This document shows, in pieces, positions 59,277 through 64,000 of a DNA stretch of 64,000 nucleotides. Source of the stretch: Pseudolysinimonas_A sp039912695 (GTDB lineage: Bacteria; Actinomycetota; Actinomycetes; Actinomycetales; Microbacteriaceae). The notes beneath the pieces were generated by a model. The model was not told the origin of the DNA. It ran no database searches and was given only the letters and a program-made list of their open reading frames with translations. Position 1 is the first letter of the stretch, and each line of letters starts with the position of its first letter. The position numbers and the translations under genes were made by a program. The stretch covers positions 46,653-110,652 of the forward strand of contig NZ_JBDSPJ010000017.1 of NCBI RefSeq assembly GCF_039912695.1, given 5' to 3'.

Positions 59277-60190
59277 GAGGCGACCTCGGAACCCGGACCA
59301 CGCCATCCCGCGACCGGAAGCTCGAACTTCTTCACCAGGCGCTCGGCGAACGGACCCGGGCTGAGCCGAGCCAGCCGAACAGGTACCGGCGAGCGGCGTA
59401 CCACGACGCGCGCACCTGACGGCAGGTCGAAAGTTCGGCGACCGTCACACCACAGCACGCCGGTACTCGGCGTTCGACGCAGCAGTTCGACCGCGAGGGC
59501 AGAGTCGGGTCCGACGACGAGCGGACGTGCAAACAGCGCGTGCGCCGACAGCGGCACCATGAGCAGCGCGTCGACTTCGGGCCAGACAACCGGCCCGCCG
59601 GCGGAGAAGGAGTAGGCGGTCGATCCGGTCGGGGTCGACATCACAACACCGTCGCACCCGAACGTCGAGATCGGGAGACCGTCAACTTCGATCGCGACCT
59701 CGAGGGAGCGCTCTCGACTCGCCTTCTCGACAGAAGCCTCGTTGAGGGCCCAGGTCTCGTAGACCACCTCGGAATCGAGCTTCACACGCACAGAGACCGT
59801 CATGCGTTCTTCGACGACGTAGTCGCGGGCAAGGGCACGTTCGACCGTGGCACGCAGGTCTTCGCGCTCGGCCTCGGCCAGGAAGCCGATATGCCCCAGG
59901 TTCACGCCCAGGAGCGGAGCATCGCAACCACGGGCGAGTTCCGCCGCCCGCAGAATCGTGCCGTCGCCCCCGAGCACGATAACCAGTTCGAGGTCGTGCT
60001 GCGCCACATCCTGACCGAGGAGTCGCGCGGTCAAGTCGGGGGCGGCCGCCAACAGAGCCGTGTGTTCGTCAGCGGACAGCACCGGAGTGATTCCGGCCGC
60101 GAGTAGCTGCCGGCAGACCTCAACGCCCGCCTTCAGCGAGTCGGGTCGCCCGGTATGCGCGACGACGAGGAGGTGTCGATCTTCAGACAC
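59273..60190 (-). CDS. nadK: NAD kinase
   Basis: Phosphorylates NAD to NADP. 305 residues from GTG 60190. VIVLGGDGTILRAAEL near 70 has the catalytic GGDGT, and GCDGVVMSTPTGSTAYSFSAGGPVV near 178-202 has the second conserved segment; LEVAIEVDGLP near 163. Order nadK-recN-...-pyrG is that of Mycobacterium (ppnK-recN). Overlaps recN by four bases. Confidence 0.94.
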   Translation of the reverse strand: MSEDRHLLVVAHTGRPDSLKAGVEVCRQLLAAGITPVLSADEHTALLAAAPDLTARLLGQDVAQHDLELVIVLGGDGTILRAAELARGCDAPLLGVNLGHIGFLAEAEREDLRATVERALARDYVVEERMTVSVRVKLDSEVVYETWALNEASVEKASRERSLEVAIEVDGLPISTFGCDGVVMSTPTGSTAYSFSAGGPVVWPEVDALLMVPLSAHALFARPLVVGPDSALAVELLRRTPSTGVLWCDGRRTFDLPSGARVVVRRSPVPVRLARLSPGPFAERLVKKFELPVAGWRGPGSEVAS

Positions 60191-60235
60191 GATGCTCCTG
60201 ACGTCGGCCGGGTGATTGCTGTTGTCGGCATCCCG

Positions 60236-61111
60236 CTACGGCAGGGCGCCGATCACACCCTCCCATTGTGGTGGATGGGGTCCGACAGCGGCTCGCGCCC
60301 ACAGCAGATACTCCTGATTGCCGTTAGTTCCCAGTACTGGGGAGGGGACGATGCCCCGAGTTTCGAGGCCGAGATCCCAGCCCGCCCAGACGACAGCGCT
60401 CACGGCGTCGTGTCGCAGATTCTTTTCGCGCACGATTCCCTCGCGAACGCCTTGGCGACCGACCTCGAACTGTGGTTTCACCAGCAGCACGAAATCTGCA
60501 TCGGTACCCACCGTCGCGACCAGCGCTGGCAGGACTGTCGTCAAAGAGATGAAAGACAAATCCGCGACGACCAGGTCGGGGCGCTCAGTGGTTCCGGACG
60601 CTTCAGCAAGCGCCGCGGCGTCGAGCGAGCGAGCGTTGACACCTTCGACGACCCGCACTCGAGGATCAGACCTGACCACTTCCGCCAACTGTCCGTGGCC
60701 GACATCGAGCGCGATCACCTCGCGCGCACCGCGTTCAAGCAGCACTTGAGTGAAGCCGCCCGTCGAGGCTCCCACGTCCAGCGCCAGGCGGCCGCCGACT
60801 CCGACCTCGAAGACATCGAGCGCCCCAGCGAGTTTGAGTGCAGATCGACTGACGTATCGGTCTTCACCGTCGACAGCGAGCTCGGCATCCGCTCGCGTCT
60901 TTGAGGATGGCTTCGTCACCACTCGACCGTCGACCGTCACGCGACCCTGTTCGATCGCGAGAACCGCCAGCGCGCGGGACCGAACGAGACCGCGGCCTAC
61001 TAGCTCGGCGTCGAGCCGCGCCTCGGTGTTTGTCAATTCGGTGTTTGTCAATTCGATGTTCGCCGACTCGGTGCTCGTCGATTCGGTGCTCGTCGATTCG
61101 GTGCTCGCCAA
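60236..61111 (-). CDS. tlyA: TlyA-type rRNA 2'-O-methyltransferase/hemolysin-like protein
   Basis: Up to 291 residues. S4 RNA-binding domain (RLDAELVGRGLVRSRALAVLAIEQGRVTVDGR near 32-64), then a Rossmann methyltransferase: ALDVGASTGGFTQVLLERGA near 110-129, DLVVADLSFISL near 176-187, LLVKPQFEVGR near 206. Methylates 16S and 23S rRNA (capreomycin target) in mycobacteria. The longest frame starts at TTG 61111 through six 15-base repeats; the family normally starts just before ARLDAEL, so TTG 61051 or 61036 (inside the repeats) is a better start. Confidence 0.9.
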   Translation of the reverse strand: MASTESTSTESTSTESANIELTNTELTNTEARLDAELVGRGLVRSRALAVLAIEQGRVTVDGRVVTKPSSKTRADAELAVDGEDRYVSRSALKLAGALDVFEVGVGGRLALDVGASTGGFTQVLLERGAREVIALDVGHGQLAEVVRSDPRVRVVEGVNARSLDAAALAEASGTTERPDLVVADLSFISLTTVLPALVATVGTDADFVLLVKPQFEVGRQGVREGIVREKNLRHDAVSAVVWAGWDLGLETRGIVPSPVLGTNGNQEYLLWARAAVGPHPPQWEGVIGALP

Positions 61112-61112
61112 T
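61023..61112 (-). repeat. Six 15-bp tandem repeats at the 5' end of tlyA
   Basis: Units of 15 bases start at 61023, 61038, 61053, 61068, 61083 and 61098; four read TCGGTG(T/C)T(T/C)G(T/C)C(A/G)AT with small changes. Read on the minus strand they encode TESTSTEST-like and TNTELTNTE stretches and carry several in-frame TTG codons. Because all units are in the same frame, repeat-number changes would alter the N-terminus but not the frame. Confidence 0.85.
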
Positions 61113-61133
61113 TCGTGCTGCCTACGTCGGAGT

Positions 61134-61310
61134 TCACGCCGACGGGCGAACGTCGCCCGCTTCGAGAATGGCGCGCAACTCGTCCTGAATCTGGGCGAGA
61201 GCCTCAGCCCTGGTCTCGAGCGGCTGATCTTCGATGACCTTCAGGCGCGAGAGCAGCGCATCACCATCGTCGTCGCGCGGGCGGTCGTCGCGCAGATCGT
61301 CGTCGGTCAT
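61134..61310 (-). CDS. Small acidic helical protein
   Basis: 58 residues from ATG 61310, whose ATGA overlaps the HAD stop by four bases. Asp-rich N-terminus (DDDLRDDRPRDDDGD) and a helical ALLSRLKVIEDQPLETRAEALAQIQDELRAILEAG. Small conserved gene between the HAD phosphatase and tlyA, like Rv1693 in Mycobacterium. Function unknown. Confidence 0.75.
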   Translation of the reverse strand: MTDDDLRDDRPRDDDGDALLSRLKVIEDQPLETRAEALAQIQDELRAILEAGDVRPSA

Positions 61311-62368
61311 GAGTCCCACGATATCGGCGCCGCATACAGCTCGGGTGCGACCTCGAGTGCGTAGATCGGCACACCCGCGCTCCAGACCGCGGCGGTCGCG
61401 GCCCGGAGGACGTCAATCGCCGAACCCCGCTTCTCAAGGGTCACGGCACGACCCTCGTGGCGCACGATTGCGGTGCCGACACTGACGCGTCGCCCATCTT
61501 TCGTCGTCGTGATTTCGGCGGAGGGATACGGCTCGAACAACTGCCGGAGATCGCCGAGCAGGAATGCGGGACGAAAATCGCCCTCGGCGGCAAGGACTTG
61601 TTTGGGCCCGTCGATCCCGGTCAAAACGAGAGCAGAAGACATCCCGACCCGGTTCGCTCCGACGATGTCGGTATCGAGACGGTCGCCAATAAACAGTGGA
61701 TGCATTGCCCCGAACCGCCTTGCAGCGGCGTCGAAGATCGCACGCTCAGGCTTGCCTGCGACGACCGGAAGCCGACCGACCGCAGCGTGCACCGCCGACA
61801 CCAAAGTGCCGTTGCCCGGGGCAACACCGCGCGCCTGCGGAATCGTCCAGTCGGTGTTCGTGGCCACCCACGGGATGCCGTCGACACCCTCGCGGGTCTG
61901 GAGAGCGTAGGCGGCTTCGGCAAGCTCGGTCCACCCGACAGCGGGCGCAAACCCCTGGATGACCGCGACCGGGTCGTCGTCGGCAGATCGCGTGATCCGG
62001 AAACCCGCGCGTTCGACCTCGGTTACCAGACCGTCGCCACCGACCACGAGGATCAGCGACAACGGTGGGACGAGGTCCTTCAGAAGAGTCACCGCGGCCT
62101 GAGGCGAAGTCACGATGTCGGTCGGCTTGACCGTCAGCCCGAGGTCTGCGAGGTGTTCGGCCACAGTGACATCGGTTCGCGACGCGTTGTTCGTCAGATA
62201 GCCGACCGCTCGATCACGTTGGGCGCGATTGATACTTTCAACCGCGTGCGGGATGGCATTTGCCCCCGCGTAAACGACCCCGTCGAGATCGAGAAGCAGG
62301 AGATCCACGCCGCCCAGCGGTGTTCCTGCGGCGTCGTGAGTTGACCTCCGGGGGTCAGTTCTCGGCAT
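61307..62368 (-). CDS. HAD-superfamily phosphatase (Rv1692/NagD-like)
   Basis: 353 residues from ATG 62368; the open frame continues to 62863 but that is a shadow of the TPR gene. DxD nucleophile in LLLDLDGVVYAG near 19-30; TNNASRT near 58-64 (motif II); GKPERAIFDAAARRFG near 208 (motif III Lys); IGDRLDTDIVGANRVGM near 232-248 (motif IV). Glycerol-3-phosphate or nucleotide phosphatase in the mycobacterial homologue. The C-terminal ~100 residues form an additional region. Overlaps the TPR gene by 14 bases. Confidence 0.88.
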   Translation of the reverse strand: MPRTDPRRSTHDAAGTPLGGVDLLLLDLDGVVYAGANAIPHAVESINRAQRDRAVGYLTNNASRTDVTVAEHLADLGLTVKPTDIVTSPQAAVTLLKDLVPPLSLILVVGGDGLVTEVERAGFRITRSADDDPVAVIQGFAPAVGWTELAEAAYALQTREGVDGIPWVATNTDWTIPQARGVAPGNGTLVSAVHAAVGRLPVVAGKPERAIFDAAARRFGAMHPLFIGDRLDTDIVGANRVGMSSALVLTGIDGPKQVLAAEGDFRPAFLLGDLRQLFEPYPSAEITTTKDGRRVSVGTAIVRHEGRAVTLEKRGSAIDVLRAATAAVWSAGVPIYALEVAPELYAAPISWDS

Positions 62369-63455
62369 CCGGAGGCAATTCTTCGTCGATGATCTCGATC
62401 GTGTCATCGCCGTCCGGCCGGTCGGCCCGATCGAGAGCGACCGTCGCGCGGTCTGAGCGTTGCCACCATTCCTCGGCTTCCTCGGCACGACCAAGATCCT
62501 CGAGCACCGTCGCGTAGGCGTCGAACAAAGCCGGGCTCCAGGCATGGGCGCGCTCCGGGTCCAGCTGCGCGATCTGCAACTCACCCAGAGCCGCGTCAAG
62601 TTGACCGAGATCGAGGCGCGCACCAGACATCGCGATCGCAAGCGCGACCTGAACCGCGGGCTCAAGTTCGGCGCGGGGCACCGAGCGACCCAACTCGAGA
62701 GCCTTCTCGGGACGGCCGACACCCCGTTCGCTGTCGACCATGAGCGGTAACTGGTCGTTGCGTCCCGACAGGCGCCGGTAGGTACGGAACTCCCGCAGGG
62801 CGAGTTCGAACTCGCCGAGGGCGTAGGCAGTGATCCCCACCGACTCGCGAACAACCGAGACACGGCCCGCGCGGCGTCCAGCCGCGAGGGCGTGGCGGTG
62901 GGCGAGAGCCGGATCCTCCTCGATGAGGCGCCCAGCCATAACCAGGTGCCGGGCTACCCAGTCCGCGTTGTCCTTGCTCAGAGTCTTCAGTTCGGCGCGA
63001 GCAACCTTGTCGAGAAGGTTCGCTGTCACCTCTTCGGGAATCTCGGGATCGTCATGACGCGGACGGCCATCTTCATCGTCACGTGCTCGAGGTGACGACG
63101 TGCGCTCATAGGGCTTGCGATCGGCATTCGTGCGGTCGGCGCCGGGCCGGCCGTAACTCGGCCGCCCGGTGGCCGGGCGCTCTGCACTGGAGCGATCGTA
63201 CGGCTTGCGCTCGCCCGGCTTGCCCGCCGCGCGGTCGTAAGGCTTGCGCTCTGACGGCTTCCCATCAGTCGGCTTGCGGTCGTAGGCCTTGCGATCGGAG
63301 GCAGCGCGATCATATGGCTTGCGCTCGCCCGCCTGACGGTCAGCAGGTTTGCCGTCAGAGGGGCGGCGGTCAGTGGGTTTACGGTCGACGGGCTTACCCG
63401 TCGGCGGCTTGCGATCGGTCCGCGGCTTTGGCCGACGTGACGACGCATCACTCAT
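62355..63455 (-). CDS. TPR-like protein with a long KPxDRKP-repeat N-terminus
   Basis: 366 residues. Residues 1-130 are Lys/Arg/Pro/Asp-rich repeats (DRKPTD, ERKPYDRAA, GKPGERKPYDR, KPYERTSS), basic and disordered; the remainder is tetratricopeptide-like helices (NADWVARHLVMAGRLIEEDPALAHRHALAAGRRAGR near 165-200, then about five helical pairs) ending in an acidic tail (IEIIDEELPPDAEN). Same place as Rv1691. The ATG is preceded by AGGAG. The rRNA operon terminator lies 24 bases upstream of its start. Confidence 0.85.
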   Translation of the reverse strand: MSDASSRRPKPRTDRKPPTGKPVDRKPTDRRPSDGKPADRQAGERKPYDRAASDRKAYDRKPTDGKPSERKPYDRAAGKPGERKPYDRSSAERPATGRPSYGRPGADRTNADRKPYERTSSPRARDDEDGRPRHDDPEIPEEVTANLLDKVARAELKTLSKDNADWVARHLVMAGRLIEEDPALAHRHALAAGRRAGRVSVVRESVGITAYALGEFELALREFRTYRRLSGRNDQLPLMVDSERGVGRPEKALELGRSVPRAELEPAVQVALAIAMSGARLDLGQLDAALGELQIAQLDPERAHAWSPALFDAYATVLEDLGRAEEAEEWWQRSDRATVALDRADRPDGDDTIEIIDEELPPDAEN

Positions 63456-63478
63456 ACGTAACTCCTGGTCCTTAACGA

Positions 63479-63513
63479 AGAAAGGGGCTACCCGGTATGG
63501 GTAACCCCTTTCT
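63479..63513 (-). terminator. rRNA operon terminator
   Basis: AGAAAGGGG (63479-63487) pairs with CCCCTTTCT (63505-63513), extended by CTACCC/GGGTAA with one mismatch, around a GGTAT loop. On the minus strand the 3' side is followed by TTCGTT. Immediately downstream of the 5S gene, before the TPR gene. Confidence 0.85.
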
Positions 63514-63520
63514 GAAAGAA

Positions 63521-63638
63521 GTCCGGCGGTGTCCTACTCTCCCACGAGGTCTCCCTCGCAGTACCATCGGCGCAGAAGGTCTTAGCTTCCGGGTTCGGAA
63601 TGTGACCGGGCGTTTCCCCTTCGCTATGGCCGCCGTAA
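63521..63638 (-). rRNA. rrf: 5S ribosomal RNA
   Basis: About 118 bases. The minus strand reads GTTACGGCGGCCATAGCG...CCGCCGGAC, with the universal CCGAACCCGGAAGCTAAGAC central segment and complementary ends (TTACGGCGG / CCGCCGGAC). The 23S gene lies further right on the same strand. Confidence 0.95.
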
Positions 63639-63765
63639 CACTATTGACTTACGTGTCTGATTCATTAAACCAGCGAGCCCTTTCGGGCGCGCTCTCGACC
63701 GTACGTCGAGAGCTACAAGTGGACGCGAGCAGCAATCTGTCTAAACAGACCATGCAAAACTGTGT
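63639..63765 (-). other. 23S-5S rRNA spacer
   Basis: Non-coding. A perfect 9-bp stem GCTCTCGAC (63691-63699) / GTCGAGAGC (63705-63713) with a CGTAC loop is likely an RNase III-type processing structure. No tRNA is present in this spacer. Confidence 0.75.

Positions 63766-64000
<235 letters not shown>

Noticed and set aside
61023..61112. Possible CRISPR array
   Set aside because: The 15-bp units follow each other without spacers, lie in the coding frame of tlyA, and no cas genes are present.

Overview
The window is a GC-rich actinobacterial chromosome segment. Dense, largely overlapping genes, frequent GTG starts and gene order point this way: pknL-aroG-plsC-glk-fadD15, garA with FtsR-like merR genes, ligC-PolDom, and parA-scpA-scpB-rluB-tyrA-cmk-der next to xerD-nudix-pyrG-recN-nadK-tlyA-HAD-TPR. 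Each block mirrors one in Mycobacterium or Corynebacterium. A DUF222/HNH gene, a 6C-type small RNA and leaderless promoters fit the same phylum. Microbacteriaceae is my best guess for the family; this is an inference, not a measured placement.

Layout. 1-5.8 kb: end of a PASTA Ser/Thr kinase, DAHP synthase (aromatic amino acids), acyltransferase, ROK glucokinase, acyl-CoA ligase, peptide deformylase. 5.8-13.9 kb: a MinD-like ATPase, pyruvate carboxylase, a ParA-like ATPase, two MerR regulators, a GarA/OdhI-type FHA protein and a CDP-alcohol phosphatidyltransferase. 13.9-24 kb: accessory genes (DUF1295, Nudix, S4/Hsp15, SPFH, peroxidase, nitroreductase, ArsR-SRPBCC pair, flavin oxidoreductase, aminotransferase, DUF2975-HTH pair, Mug) and a minus-strand 6C RNA at about 17.9-18.0 kb. 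24-37 kb: thymidylate kinase, LigC and its PolDom partner, a four-gene HTH/ClpN/ABC-exporter operon, a 5'-3' exonuclease, RlmN, a Mg2+ P-type ATPase. 37-47.5 kb: accessory genes, including a tRNA-Pro(GGG) followed by two single-gene segments each ending in a degenerate copy of the tRNA 3' end, then DUF222-HNH, HIT, a UvrA paralogue, MOSC, a MetE-like protein and a lysine/alanine-rich protein. 47.5-63.5 kb: the conserved housekeeping block on the minus strand. 63.5-64 kb: 5S rRNA and the 3' end of 23S rRNA, minus strand.

How the genes work together. Cell division and chromosome handling are over-represented: three ParA/MinD ATPases, ScpAB, XerD, Der, RecN and FtsR-like MerR. A nearly identical 16-bp MerR-type inverted repeat sits upstream of both the second merR gene and parA-scpAB, which suggests a shared regulator. 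Central carbon control is represented by the GarA-like FHA protein, glucokinase and pyruvate carboxylase.

Most unusual items: the tRNA-Pro tail-delimited cassettes (39599-41037), the shared MerR operator, the leaderless HTH-ClpN-DrrAB operon (27.2-29.7 kb), and the 30-bp repeats that reiterate the stop codon and C-terminal codons of the MetE-like gene.
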